The notes: generated by a model from the letters alone, not told the origin. Counted from the stretch's first letter, positions 25,571 to 35,047 are shown. The stretch is 64,000 bases of DNA from Virgibacillus profundi (GCF_002287375.1 NZ_NPOA01000016.1:1-64000); one strand, 5' to 3'. Numbers and translations: made by a program.

Positions 25571-26185
25571 TCAATCACAATGCACCCCTTGCCAAAAGAT
25601 TGGAAAAGCAGCATTAACCCTTGCTTCGTAACTCTTCTCTTCGGCAAATAAAAGTTCGATAAAACAACCTTCGGATAGCGTTATAAAAGTCAATGCAATG
25701 CTTGAATAGTGATTACTAAACACCATGTTCTCAACTCTTGATTTTTCTCTCAAAAACCTAGATAGATGGCGGTACATTTCTGTTAAAAAAGGATTCACAA
25801 GATCTGATGTTTCCTTTCTTAAGTTAGGTGGGGGGAAATATACGACTCGCATTAAAAACTTCAGACATTCATTATTCTTACTTTCCTCTTTCAACCAATC
25901 AAAATAACCCCTTAGTATATTTTCAAGTGATTCATGTTGGTGACTCGTAAAATAATTCGCTATTTCCGCTTTTTCAGTTCTTAAAGCATGGTGTAAAACT
26001 GTTTTAAAAATCTCATCTTTCCCTTTATAATGCGCATAAATTGAAGCTTTTCTTATTCCTACTTCTTCTGCGATATTATTTAACGAAGTAGACTCATAGC
26101 CAAACTCCGAGAAATGTTTTAACGCTATATCACGTATCTTTTTTGAAGTAATTATAAAAACCTCCCTACTGATAGGTAGGGACAT
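25571..26185 (-). CDS. TetR-family repressor of the MFS pump
   Basis: 204 aa if started at ATG 26183-26185. The HTH is IRDIALKHFSEFGYESTSLNNIAEEVGIRK...IYAHYKGK; the long C-terminal part is the ligand domain. The strongest RBS (AGGGAGG) lies inside this reading, eight bases before an ATT codon (26153-ish), so a non-canonical ATT/ATA start about ten codons in is possible. A perfect palindrome at 26163-26182 overlaps this start region, suggesting autorepression. Confidence 0.82.
   Translation of the reverse strand: MSLPISREVFIITSKKIRDIALKHFSEFGYESTSLNNIAEEVGIRKASIYAHYKGKDEIFKTVLHHALRTEKAEIANYFTSHQHESLENILRGYFDWLKEESKNNECLKFLMRVVYFPPPNLRKETSDLVNPFLTEMYRHLSRFLREKSRVENMVFSNHYSSIALTFITLSEGCFIELLFAEEKSYEARVNAAFPIFWQGVHCD
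26163..26182. promoter_or_regulatory. Palindromic TetR operator candidate
   Basis: TCCCTAC-TGATAG-GTAGGGA, 7-bp perfect arms with a 6-bp spacer, at the 5' end of the tetR gene. Position and symmetry fit a TetR-type site controlling tetR and the pump. Confidence 0.6.
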
Positions 26186-26376
26186 AATCTCATACAACTT
26201 TTTTCCCGTCAAGTCTTCATTTCAATGAATGATTCTATAAAACAGTGAACAATTTTGAAGTACTTATTTTACAATGTCTGTTTTTTTTACCCAACGTAAT
26301 GTAGAACTTTTTATAAAAAAACTATTACGTTGGGCTTTTGTCTATATTTGGGATGAATATAAATACAAGTACACAC

Positions 26377-26410
26377 CAAAAAAGCACCCAATCGAATATC
26401 AGGTGCTTTT
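26377..26410 (-). terminator. Terminator of the lnr operon
   Basis: On the minus strand AAGCACCT and GGGTGCTT pair around ATATTCGATT, followed by TTTTTTGG. It lies about 45 bases beyond lnrN. A second inverted repeat without a T-run, CCCAACGTAAT/ATTACGTTGGG, is at 26290-26334. Confidence 0.75.
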
Positions 26411-26452
26411 CCAAAGTCTTATTTAGCTGTATTACTTAGCCAGTACGCTAGT

Positions 26453-27553
26453 TCATCCCTTTCTTCGCTCAACCATATTAACTCCAACCCCCATACAAAC
26501 AACGCCAATTAAAAGCATCAGGGCAATCGGTAAAGCAATGTCATTCCAGCTTGCATCGTAAAGCGCAACCTCGATCATCGCTTCCACCCCATGGGTCAAC
26601 GGGAATAAATCCGCAATAAATAATAGGATGGAATTACTGATCGTACCTGGTGGCATATAGATGCCGCTGACAATCGGAATCATTGGAATAACGGATGAGA
26701 AAACCATATTAAATTGTTCTGGTGTCCGGAGTATTCCAGTCAATAACATAGCCAGACTAACCATACTCAGCGTATAAACAGCTGCAATGGAAAGTATCAT
26801 ACTAAAATTCCCTAAATCATATCCTATCAAATATTGAAATACGAGAAGCACAATGAACATCTGGAAAAAACCAATACAAAAACTATAAATAAGATGTCCT
26901 GAATACATACTTGTTTTACTGACAGATGATAAAATCATGCGATCCCATATTCCACTTACCTTATCTGCCGTGATCCCATTAACTTTAAATCCGATGATGA
27001 ACATAGCGGCGAAGAGGGTAAATCCAAACAATAACTGAAGACCCATATCATGTTTTAGTAGATTCTCATTCTGAAGGGACAATGTTTGAACTTGGAATGG
27101 TGGATTATTCATATAATCTTCCATTTCGTCACGAAACTGCTCTGTACTTTGATTACCTGCAGCCGCTGTAAGCTGCGCTTCTTTTGTAAACACCTCATGC
27201 ACCTGCTGTTCAATCATCTGAACCTGTGGCATATGGGATGAGGTAACCAATCGATAGTCATTTTCCATCACGTGAATTGCAACATCACGCCTTCCTTCTA
27301 CCACATCTTCCCGTGCTTTCTCTTCATCTGTAATAACAAAGTTTACGGATTCAATATCATTCAGTAATCCTTCCCATTTCTCTTCTATTTCCTTCGCGTC
27401 AGATCCACTGCTGAAAATGGCCACAGTTGTTTCTTCTTGCTCTGTGCTGCCCCCAAATATAAGTGAAGCTACAATGCTGGCAACAATAAATAAAATGACT
27501 GTTAGTGGTTTTCGTATATCTTTTCTCAATTGTGCTTTAAATACTGGGAACAT
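26453..27553 (-). CDS. lnrN: ABC-2 type permease, LnrN-like
   Basis: 366 aa. One N-terminal membrane segment (residues 16-34), a large extracytoplasmic domain (about 40-175) and five C-terminal membrane segments, the ABC-2 layout. It is the last gene of a five-gene set in the same order as B. subtilis lnrJKLMN (yfiJKLMN), which detoxifies the polyene linearmycin. Its start codon overlaps the lnrM stop by one base. The symbol rests on gene order and sizes; substrate is inferred. Confidence 0.75.
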   Translation of the reverse strand: MFPVFKAQLRKDIRKPLTVILFIVASIVASLIFGGSTEQEETTVAIFSSGSDAKEIEEKWEGLLNDIESVNFVITDEEKAREDVVEGRRDVAIHVMENDYRLVTSSHMPQVQMIEQQVHEVFTKEAQLTAAAGNQSTEQFRDEMEDYMNNPPFQVQTLSLQNENLLKHDMGLQLLFGFTLFAAMFIIGFKVNGITADKVSGIWDRMILSSVSKTSMYSGHLIYSFCIGFFQMFIVLLVFQYLIGYDLGNFSMILSIAAVYTLSMVSLAMLLTGILRTPEQFNMVFSSVIPMIPIVSGIYMPPGTISNSILLFIADLFPLTHGVEAMIEVALYDASWNDIALPIALMLLIGVVCMGVGVNMVERRKG

Positions 27554-28812
27554 TATATTCTCTCCCTTCTAGGAAATAGGAACATCCCAATAATGAGACA
27601 GGCGATAAAAAAGCCCATCAGCAAAATAATCGGTAGAATTAAATCGACAAAAGATCCATATTGTATCCACTCTAATAATGTCCCTTGAGTCAATCCATTC
27701 GGAGTCCATTCTCCAATTCGCTGAACCCAATCGGGTAGAAAGTCAATTGGAAAAAAACTTCCCCCGAGCATTCCCATCCCCATAACAATCAATGTAAATA
27801 TACCATTTGCTGCATTCGGATCACTTAACCGTAGCGTAATCGGTGTGAAAATGGCAGTTAATCCACTAACGGCGATGGAAAAGGCAGTTATTACTACGAA
27901 GGTTCCCAGCCAAAAATCGAATGACATTCCTGAAAACACATCCAGTAGCAATTGGGTAACTGTAAATGTAATCAACAGTTGGATCCATGCCATAAAAAAA
28001 GTAGATATTATTTTGCCCATCAAATAGTTAAATGGCTTACTATTGGTTAGTATAATTCGATTAAATACATGTTCTCTTTTTTCTGTGACTGTTTTCATCG
28101 CAACCGTAGAGGCAATAAATAAGCAAAACAGGGCAGCTATCGCAACCGTAAAATACTGTGTCATCGTATAGACTTGAGCCCCTTCGACTACTTCTCTGCC
28201 TCCTTCTGGCAACTCTGGTTCAGGCGCTGGAGCCTCTGCTGCAGTGCCAAGTGCGAACTGGAAATTAAGTGTGTTCACATAATTTGTAACCATATCTTGA
28301 AGTGCACCCGCTTCATTAGATTCTTCTTTAACGTTTATCGTCAGGTTTTTTTCCGTCTCTTCTCCAAGCAGAATCGAAGATAGCACACTCTCCGTGAACC
28401 CTACTGGAATGGTAATTAATGCATCCAGTTCCCCTTCTTCCACCAATCCTGTTGCTTTTTCTTTACCTAATTCCTGTGCGCTAACCCATTCCTTCATTTC
28501 CGGATCATTAAAGAATTCATTGATAAGTCTAACTGGCGAAATTTGCGTTGCTTGAGTAAGTAGTGCTTCTTTTTCAGCAGGAGGAAAATCCAATTCATTT
28601 ACCCTTACTTCAAACTGTTCCAACCCAATCGATTCATTATCTTGCTGTACGATTGCTACATCTATATCCATAGATTCTGCTCCCTCGTCAAATAAACCAG
28701 AGAAAGCAAAATTTAATAAAAGTATAATTACAATAGGAAGCAGTAGTGACAAGAGGATCTCTTTTCGATCTCTCCAAAATACCAATAGATCTTTTTTTAA
28801 AAATGAGCCCAT
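27553..28812 (-). CDS. lnrM: ABC-2 type permease, LnrM-like
   Basis: 419 aa: membrane segment near 20-38 (ILLSLLLPIVIILLLNFAF), a large extracytoplasmic domain with a Pro/Glu-rich patch (APAPEPELPEGG near 200), then five membrane segments including VMGMGMLGGSFFPIDFLP. Together with LnrN it forms the transport channel driven by LnrL. It lies 12 bases after lnrL; AAGGAGG precedes the start. Confidence 0.78.
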   Translation of the reverse strand: MGSFLKKDLLVFWRDRKEILLSLLLPIVIILLLNFAFSGLFDEGAESMDIDVAIVQQDNESIGLEQFEVRVNELDFPPAEKEALLTQATQISPVRLINEFFNDPEMKEWVSAQELGKEKATGLVEEGELDALITIPVGFTESVLSSILLGEETEKNLTINVKEESNEAGALQDMVTNYVNTLNFQFALGTAAEAPAPEPELPEGGREVVEGAQVYTMTQYFTVAIAALFCLFIASTVAMKTVTEKREHVFNRIILTNSKPFNYLMGKIISTFFMAWIQLLITFTVTQLLLDVFSGMSFDFWLGTFVVITAFSIAVSGLTAIFTPITLRLSDPNAANGIFTLIVMGMGMLGGSFFPIDFLPDWVQRIGEWTPNGLTQGTLLEWIQYGSFVDLILPIILLMGFFIACLIIGMFLFPRRERI

Positions 28813-28824
28813 CTTTTTACCTCC

Positions 28825-29757
28825 TTAATCTCTCAATGTTTTCCCAGTCAAATGCAGGAAAACATCTTCAAGACTTGGTGTTTCCATTTGATAGTGTGTT
28901 ACTTGAATACCTTCTTTTTCCGCAGCAAGCACTAATCCACTCAGAATGTTGCTGCCTTTTTTTGAAATAATACGAATACCTTCATCTGTTTCATCCACCT
29001 GACGTACATGGTCGAAGGATTTAATTTTCTCTATTAATTGGTCACTTGTTTCACTAAGCTGTACCTGGATCGTATCTTCACTGGATAAAATACTTAATAA
29101 TTCAGATTTACTGCCGGAAGCGATCACTTTTCCGTGATCCATAATGTAGACACGATTACATAATTGCTCAACCTCTTCCATATAATGGCTCGTATAAAGA
29201 ATGGTCGTTTCCTGTTCTTCATTTAATTTACGAACCGTCTCCAAAATATGATTTCTAGATTGTGGGTCAATGCCGACTGTTGGTTCGTCAAGAATGAGAA
29301 TTTTCGGGTGATGCAATAATGCTGCTGCAATGTTTACTCTTCTTTTCATACCACCAGAAAATGTTTTGACAAGATCTTTTTGCCGTTCTTTCAAGCCCAC
29401 AATTTCAAGCACATCCCGAATGCGCTCTTCCAGAATATTCTTTTTCACTTTATAAATTTCCCCAAAGAATTTCAGATTTTCATAGGCGGTAAGTTCTTCA
29501 TATAATGCGATTTCCTGTGGTACAACACCAAGAATCTTTCTAATTTCAGCCGGGTTCTTGATAATACTCTTCCCATCTAACTTCACATCACCAGACGAAG
29601 GTTTTAACAACGAAGAGATGATGGAAATCGTTGTTGATTTACCAGCTCCATTTGGTCCAAGTAAGCCAACAGATTCACCTTCATCCAAATATATGTCTAC
29701 TTCATCAACGGCCTTTTTTCCTTTAAAATTTTTACTAAGATTTATTGTTTCAAGCAT
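28825..29757 (-). CDS. lnrL: ABC transporter ATP-binding protein, LnrL-like
   Basis: 310 aa from ATG 29755-29757 behind AAGGAGTG; the longer frame upstream has no RBS. Walker A GPNGAGKSTT, signature FSGGMKRRVNIA, Walker B ILILDEPTVGID and switch His in LYTSHYMEE are present. The C-terminal 80 residues are the usual DrrA-type extension. The length equals that of B. subtilis LnrL. A weak terminator separates it from lnrK. Confidence 0.88.
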   Translation of the reverse strand: MLETINLSKNFKGKKAVDEVDIYLDEGESVGLLGPNGAGKSTTISIISSLLKPSSGDVKLDGKSIIKNPAEIRKILGVVPQEIALYEELTAYENLKFFGEIYKVKKNILEERIRDVLEIVGLKERQKDLVKTFSGGMKRRVNIAAALLHHPKILILDEPTVGIDPQSRNHILETVRKLNEEQETTILYTSHYMEEVEQLCNRVYIMDHGKVIASGSKSELLSILSSEDTIQVQLSETSDQLIEKIKSFDHVRQVDETDEGIRIISKKGSNILSGLVLAAEKEGIQVTHYQMETPSLEDVFLHLTGKTLRD

Positions 29758-29796
29758 GATTTCGCACTCCTTATAAATGAGATTAGTTTTAGAATA

Positions 29797-29827
29797 CCAA
29801 AAAAAGAAACAGTGCCACCACTGTCTC
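29797..29827 (-). terminator. Weak terminator between lnrK and lnrL
   Basis: On the minus strand GAGACAGTG-GTGG-CACTGTTTC is followed by TTTTTTT. It would attenuate read-through from the two-component genes into the transporter genes, which may then have their own promoter. Confidence 0.55.
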
Positions 29828-29877
29828 CGGTCACGATATTGTATTATAACCATTACTTTAATCATTTTTTCTTTCAT

Positions 29878-30507
29878 TTATACAAGATCATGCCTAATCG
29901 CATAGATAGCAAGCTGTGTCCGATCCCTTAATTCAAGTTTATTTAAAACCTGACTCGTATTATTTTTCACCGTACCCACGGATAAAGCAAGTCTTTCTGC
30001 AATTTCATCGTTGCTTAGCCCTTCCCCAATACACTTTAAAATTCCCCTTTCCCTTGGGGTTAAAGATGGATCAGGTTCATTTTCCTCTCGCTTTAATAAT
30101 ACCGGCATTACTTTAGCAGCCACATGTCCTTCAATGGCCAATCCCCCAGTCAAAGCACTTCGGATCGAGCGAAGCAGAGAATCGGTATCTCCATTTTTCA
30201 GGATATAACCACTAACTCCTATTTTTAATGCCGCCAGCACATAGCTATTATCATCAAACGTCGTTAACATTAAAATTTTCGTTTTCGGCCAGCGGGATTG
30301 AATAACTTTGGCTGCTTCGATACCATCCATTACAGGCATACGAATATCCAGGATAACAATATCAAATGCCTGTTTTTCGCAGAAGGATATGGCTTCCTTG
30401 CCATTATCCGCTTCCCCTGTCACCTGCAATTCCTCATCTGTTTCAATCATCAACTTTAACCCTTGTCTTACCATTACCTGATCTTCAGCCAGTAGTATCC
30501 GAATCAT
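29878..30507 (-). CDS. lnrK: NarL/LuxR-type response regulator, LnrK-like
   Basis: 209 aa from ATG 30505-30507 behind GGGGGA. Receiver domain: acidic pocket ED in LLAEDQVMVRQG, phosphoacceptor Asp in FDIVILDIRMP, Thr in MLTTFDD, Lys in YILKNGD. C-terminal LuxR HTH: LTPRERGILKCIGEGLSNDE then IAERLALSVGTVKNNTS. It overlaps the kinase gene by 23 bases and should activate the lnrLMN promoter. Confidence 0.88.
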   Translation of the reverse strand: MIRILLAEDQVMVRQGLKLMIETDEELQVTGEADNGKEAISFCEKQAFDIVILDIRMPVMDGIEAAKVIQSRWPKTKILMLTTFDDNSYVLAALKIGVSGYILKNGDTDSLLRSIRSALTGGLAIEGHVAAKVMPVLLKREENEPDPSLTPRERGILKCIGEGLSNDEIAERLALSVGTVKNNTSQVLNKLELRDRTQLAIYAIRHDLV

Positions 30508-31645
30508 ACTTATCCCCCGTATCTGCAATTTTTAAAAAGCCGCTGACAATAAATTGCTCCTCTGTTTTAAAGACTTCAAGATCACCGCCAAATTTTGCTA
30601 ATCGCTCTCTTATTGAAGAGATTCCGAATCCTTCCTGATACCTTCGATTATCTGTTATTGGATTACTGATTTCAAAACGAAAAATAATTCCTCCAGGTGC
30701 TTCAAACATAATCTCAGCTTCCCTGGCATTGGAGTGCTTCATAATATTTGTCAATGCCTCCTGTACTGACCGGTAGATCACGAAAGACTGCTCGCCAGTA
30801 AGTGGTGCTGCAGTCGCACCATGCTTCACAGAAAAATGGATCCGAATAAAGCTTTCCATTTCCAGTTTGCGGATTAAACGCAATATTCCAGGAAGTCCAC
30901 CCGCTTCATTCGTCTTCAACGATTTTACTGCGTTTCTGGTTTCTCCCAAACTTGCACTCGCCAGTTCTTTCAAGGATTCCACCTTTTCCTTATCTTTTTC
31001 GGAAGCTTTTAACCGAAATGCTTCCAGCTGCATGAGAAGAGCGGTCAGCTTATGTCCCACTGAATCATGAATTTCATGGGCAATCAGCATACGCTCCTCC
31101 TGTCTCACTATTTCTTCCTCCGAAACAAGCTTTCTTCGTATTGCCCGATATTCACTGAGAAGCGCATCATATCTCACGTCAAGATCTTCTGTACGATCCT
31201 TCGTTTGCCGATAAAGAACCAGTGCAGAAATAAAGAAACTCATTAAAATAACGATAAAAATTTGTAATAAAGGCGAAAGATTTGATTTCATAATAGCTGC
31301 TAATAATCCTGCTGTACTGATAATCCCAATTATCATGCCAAGACGTAATGACAAGTGATAAAACCCTGATCCCACCAGCAAGGATAGCACGAGAATGAGG
31401 TATGGATTAAACACTCCATTTTCGCCTGGAAATAAGGAAAGGCTTGCGATCACAGCATTAACACTCAAGAGCATTACTATAACTTTGGGCTTTCCCTCGA
31501 CAAGTGGCATGATAAAGAAAATCACAAAATACAAGGCAACTCCAAACAAGCGCACTGTCAATTCTTCTATATTCTGATTGAAATAAACCATTGCAAATGC
31601 CCAGGCAATAATATTAAATAAAAGCCATACCCCATATGCCCTCAT
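30485..31645 (-). CDS. lnrJ: DesK/LiaS-type sensor histidine kinase, LnrJ-like
   Basis: 386 aa. Five to six membrane segments fill residues 1-165, then a coiled coil and the HisKA_3 box HEIHDSVGHKLTALL with the phospho-His (near 192). The ATPase part has QEALTNIMKHSNAREA (N box) and GFGISSIRERLAKFGG. It would sense membrane-active polyenes, as reported for LnrJ, and phosphorylate the downstream regulator. First gene of the lnr set. Confidence 0.85.
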   Translation of the reverse strand: MRAYGVWLLFNIIAWAFAMVYFNQNIEELTVRLFGVALYFVIFFIMPLVEGKPKVIVMLLSVNAVIASLSLFPGENGVFNPYLILVLSLLVGSGFYHLSLRLGMIIGIISTAGLLAAIMKSNLSPLLQIFIVILMSFFISALVLYRQTKDRTEDLDVRYDALLSEYRAIRRKLVSEEEIVRQEERMLIAHEIHDSVGHKLTALLMQLEAFRLKASEKDKEKVESLKELASASLGETRNAVKSLKTNEAGGLPGILRLIRKLEMESFIRIHFSVKHGATAAPLTGEQSFVIYRSVQEALTNIMKHSNAREAEIMFEAPGGIIFRFEISNPITDNRRYQEGFGISSIRERLAKFGGDLEVFKTEEQFIVSGFLKIADTGDKYDSDTTG

Positions 31646-32157
31646 GCTGCTCTCCCTTTCCCCGGTTACATCATATGATCAGACCTGTTTTACTAACCAA
31701 ATTGATATAAAAAGATTTCTAAAACCTATTGTACCTTTCCTAAGTGCAATGAACAATGTGATGCCTGATTCAAGCATTGCAGCGGATAGTGAAATCACTT
31801 ATTAATTATAAGGAATATCCTTACCCTAATCAGAGCTATCAAATTTAATAAAGACCCACATATGAACTTTGTTTGCGTGCCTCTGGTCAATTTGGGCGTA
31901 GAGAGGGCATACAATTTAATAGAAAACGATAGTAAAAAAAGGTACAGAGGCCAGTAGACATTATTATTTCCAACACAATAAAGAGGCTGTCCAAAAAGCA
32001 CTAACTTATGGTGACAGCCTTTTCATTTAGCCTTTAAACTTCCCTACACCCTACAAATTATAGTTCACTTTAAAAACTATCTTCCTTATCCCCTATTTTA
32101 ATCAATTAAAACGATATAATCCTCAAAAGAAAAAGCACCACATTAGGTGCTTTCAGA
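31646..32157. other. Gene-free stretch with a hairpin
   Basis: No convincing ORF; a 68-codon minus frame at 31795-32001 has no RBS and odd composition. At 31986-32024 GGCTGTC and GACAGCC pair, followed by TTTTC. The wording AGAGGCTGTCCAAAAAG resembles ends of IS elements, so this may be an IS scar or terminator. Confidence 0.4.
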
Positions 32158-32527
32158 TTATATCCAGCTCCACCTTTTACAGCCACAGTTACATCTATTG
32201 CGGTTACGTTCAGGACTCGTTCTTTGACAATTACGATTACTTTCAGGACTAATTCTTCGACAATTGGGAGAGTTTAAATCACTACCACAATCATAATTCT
32301 GAACTACTGTGTCATTTACATCTGCATTAGAAACTGGATAATAATGCTCATTTCTAACGATCGTACGATTAACATTTTCAACTTCAGTTGGGTGGATATT
32401 TTTGACTGTTTGGCGATTTGTTGTAGTATTTACTACTCTTTATAGTAGGGTGTACAATAACTTTGTCTTCAGCAGGCGAAACTGAATTACACTGATTATT
32501 ATTTCGGGATTTTTCATGCCATCCCAT
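32158..32527 (-). pseudogene. cotD: Spore coat protein CotD, frameshifted
   Basis: Starts at ATG 32525-32527 behind AAGGGGTGAT. The first frame gives MGWHEKSRNNNQ...DKVIVHPTIK, then a shift near 32431-32450 moves the reading by one base into VVNTTTNRQTVKNIHPTEVE, NRTIVRNEHYYPVSNADV and VQNYDCGSDLNSPNC. HPTEV..VNRT, RNEHYYP and NYDCGSD are CotD hallmarks. The tail is Cys-rich (RCNCGCKRW). The combined length of 370 bases is not a multiple of three. Either a real pseudogene or a one-base sequencing error. Confidence 0.75.
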
Positions 32528-32842
32528 GGGTTATCACCCCTTCCCTCTTTTATTTGTTACACTGTATTGTATGTAATAGAGGAAAGTATGTCCTAGAATA
32601 GTAACTCACTAAAAAGAAAATGTATGATTCTACTATAAAATACCGTATTAGGCGCTTTAATAGTTAACGTTATTTGTTTCAGATCAAGTGCCTAATATGA
32701 AAAATTGAATATAAGAATAATCCAGCGATGTATCACCTGCATCTATCCCACTTTCAGGTTTTAGTATCTCTAAACGATGTAAAGGATGCCTTGAGAACGT
32801 CTTTTTTCGTTGGTGTAAAATGAACTGTACTACCTGCCCAAC

Positions 32843-33007
32843 TTACTGCCTTTTCCGGGTTAAGTAAGCAATTCCCAAATGTCCAATTACACCACCCGTA
32901 AGCATTGCAATCAGCCAGATCCAATTAAACTCGTTGTTCACAAACCCCATAATTATAAACACTGTTGTAAAACCCAGCAAGGTTCCAATTAGCATGTTTA
33001 ATTTCAT
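32843..33007 (-). CDS. Small two-helix membrane protein, 54 aa
   Basis: ATG at 33005-33007 follows GGGGGGCGAT. The product has two hydrophobic stretches (LIGTLLGFTTVFIIMGFV and WIWLIAMLTGGVIGHLGIAY) joined by NNEFN and ends in RKRQ. Composition and RBS support a real small membrane protein. Unknown function; region 32528-32842 between it and cotD shows nothing else. Confidence 0.7.
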   Translation of the reverse strand: MKLNMLIGTLLGFTTVFIIMGFVNNEFNWIWLIAMLTGGVIGHLGIAYLTRKRQ

Positions 33008-33217
33008 TAAATCGCCCCCCTATTGATAATAGAGCACTTGTCAGTTTAAACAATCAACTATTGTCCTCAGTCATATGGCAATGTCAATTGTATTACTCAC
33101 CACCACAATAACATAAGCATTTATTTCCCAATAAGAACAGGTCAGATATTTTCATATGATTTCCCATGATGGGCATGGTCTCGTCTCCCTTTACCTCAAA
33201 AATAGAACTCTTATCAC

Positions 33218-33598
33218 TCAACAATTACAAATCATAACAACATTTCCATCTGGATCTTTAATATTAAACCAGGCTGTTTCGCCAACTCTCTCTATTTCTC
33301 TCACAATGACAATTCCTTTTTCTTTTATATATTTATATGCTTCATCAATGTTTGGAGCAAAAAGATTAAAAATCGGACTTGGACTTACAATATGTTTGAA
33401 ATCTGGATCAAACGTGTGGTCATCTAAAGTTAGAGATGTTGTCACCGTTACCGGCACATTAAAAACCGGTGAAGCTACATTTTCCAAATCAATTGGTAAC
33501 CCTAATAAATCGGAATACCATTTTGCTGAAACCCTCAAATTTTTCACATGAACAAACACGCCATTCATTTGATTTTTTACTGGTACGTTATTTTCCAT
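33218..33598 (-). CDS. VOC-superfamily (glyoxalase/bleomycin-type) protein
   Basis: 126 aa of beta-alpha-beta-beta-beta units: GVFVHVKNLRVSAKWYSDLL then GLPI, and the C-terminal half ...WFNIKDPDGNVVMICNC. DPDGN near the end is typical of VOC domains. Metal ligands are uncertain (His in FVHV, His near FKHIV). It could be a lyase, dioxygenase or drug-binding protein; I cannot choose. AAGGAGGTTG precedes the ATG. Confidence 0.82.
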   Translation of the reverse strand: MENNVPVKNQMNGVFVHVKNLRVSAKWYSDLLGLPIDLENVASPVFNVPVTVTTSLTLDDHTFDPDFKHIVSPSPIFNLFAPNIDEAYKYIKEKGIVIVREIERVGETAWFNIKDPDGNVVMICNC

Positions 33599-33756
33599 TT
33601 TATCAACCTCCTTATTGCTATTCCATACAATAATTCGTTAAAGCTATGGGTAATTCCTTTTTTATAAATTATGTTTGGAAATCTGTTCATCGATCTTGAG
33701 TTGTTTATTCAAAACTATTTCCTTACACTACTGATTTTCCTGAAGCTTCAAGAAAA

Positions 33757-33788
33757 GCCATTCGTAAAAATATAATTTTACGAATGGC
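33757..33788 (-). terminator. Hairpin terminator after the uspA remnant
   Basis: GCCATTCGTAAAA pairs with TTTTACGAATGGC, and TTTTCTTG follows on the minus strand. Confidence 0.7.
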
Positions 33789-33854
33789 AATCTGGTTTTT
33801 GCTAAAATATATTCTTTTCAAAAAATAATTGCTGCTTCACTTAAAGTACACTAA

Positions 33855-34131
33855 TCATTTCACTGCATGTATCACTGGAGTACGAACAACTAAAACATCA
33901 CATGGAGCTGAACGTACGATTGCTTCAGAAACGGATCCAATTAAGAAACGTTCCACCGCAACCCTGTGGCTCCACAGATAATTACATCAGCATTGGTTAA
34001 GTTACCAACGTCACCCGTGTTAGTCGTTTTAGGAGAACCGTGTTCGATTACTACCTTTATAATTTGAATGCCTTCAGCCTCAGCCTGTACTTTGTAACCA
34101 TTTAATAGTTCCTCTGAGAGGTACTGTGTAC
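33855..34131 (-). pseudogene. Universal stress protein (UspA) remnant
   Basis: The minus strand reads QYLSEELLNGYKVQAEAEGI, then VIEHGSPKTT, DVGNLTNADVIICGATG, and after a one-base shift near 33968, RFLIGSVSEAIVRSAPCDVL then VVRTPVIHAVK and stop. The G-2X-G-9X-G-S/T nucleotide motif region is broken by the shift and the N-terminal third is absent. A frame to the right (34131-34262, FQLTDVNTFDMPISKTGMGL) belongs to another lost gene I cannot name. Confidence 0.75.
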
Positions 34132-34274
34132 CCCCACTGATTTATAAAAAAAGCATAAAAGTCGCTATACGCAGAAGCATTAGAAAAATGAAGCAAACCA
34201 AACAAGCCCATTCCTGTTTTAGAAATAGGCATATCAAAAGTATTTACATCAGTCAATTGAAAACTGCGAAATAA

Positions 34275-34658
34275 TTAATAAACATCGTGTAATTGCAATG
34301 ACCGGACAGATCTAGGTAAAAACCTGCGAATCTGAGATTTACTATAACCAACCATTAAACGCTTTTCATCATGAATGATAGGACTTCTTAAAATACTAGG
34401 ATTTTCCTGGATAAAACTGTATAAAACATTTAGAGACAATTGATCCATATCACCAATATTTTTCTGAAATATTTTGGAACGGGTTGAAATGATATCTTCG
34501 GTTCCATTATCAGTTAAACGAAAAATCCCTTTAATCTCAGGCAAAGTGAGCGGCTCCGAAAATGTATTCCTTTCAACAAAAGGCAGATTATTTTCCTGTA
34601 ACCAAACCCTTGCCTTTCTGCAGGATGTGCAACCTGGTGTGACATAAAGTCTTAACAT
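34275..34658 (-). CDS. Spx/MgsR-family regulator
   Basis: 127 aa, an ArsC-like fold. The N-terminus MLRLYVTPGCTSCRKARVWL carries the CxxC redox switch (CTSC at 10-13), and TEDIISTRSK holds the Arg that contacts RNA polymerase alpha in Spx. Spx proteins redirect RNA polymerase under thiol stress. Divergence from typical SpxA (131 aa, ending in KLEEFR-type tail) suggests an additional paralogue. Monocistronic. Confidence 0.82.
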   Translation of the reverse strand: MLRLYVTPGCTSCRKARVWLQENNLPFVERNTFSEPLTLPEIKGIFRLTDNGTEDIISTRSKIFQKNIGDMDQLSLNVLYSFIQENPSILRSPIIHDEKRLMVGYSKSQIRRFLPRSVRSLQLHDVY

Positions 34659-34866
34659 ACCATTACTCCCAACTATTTTTTATGCTAGTTCAATTGTTTT
34701 TTATAAAGCGACAGTATTTGCGATAGCTCACCATTCTATAATCGTCAACTAAGTTTATAATATGATTTTACAGCAATTAAGTCTGATTGTCAATTTAGTT
34801 GACAATGTGGAGTGGGTTTTATATAGTAAGTATTGTAAAAATAAGGAGGAGTAAATCAGTTCGATT

Positions 34867-35010
34867 TTGATTAAAAAACTGAATTTAATTGATATGTTAA
34901 GCGAGGGCCATCTTCAGCTTCGAAACATGGCGGAGAAATTATGGAATAACAGCGGTGATATCTATCTATCCAATTCCGAGTGGTTCATTATAGCAAGATT
35001 ATATAAATAG
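34867..35010 (+). pseudogene. MarR-family regulator N-terminal remnant
   Basis: From a TTG at 34867 the frame reads IKKLNLIDMLSEGHLQLRNM, AEKLWNNSGDIYLSNSEWFI and ARLYK, then TAG. The pattern LAEKLW...DIYLSNSEWFI.AR.YK is that of MarR-type proteins, and after the TAG the frame continues QPAIAYVS, as an intact gene would. A strong AAGGAGGAG lies 15 bases upstream with no start at proper spacing. The HTH and C-terminus are gone, so it is not functional. Confidence 0.6.
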
Positions 35011-35047
35011 CAGCCTGCCATTGCCTATGTTTCTGTTCCCATGTTTA

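Noticed and set aside
31795-32001. 68-codon minus-strand ORF
   Set aside because: No RBS and no family pattern; it crosses an IS-like hairpin.
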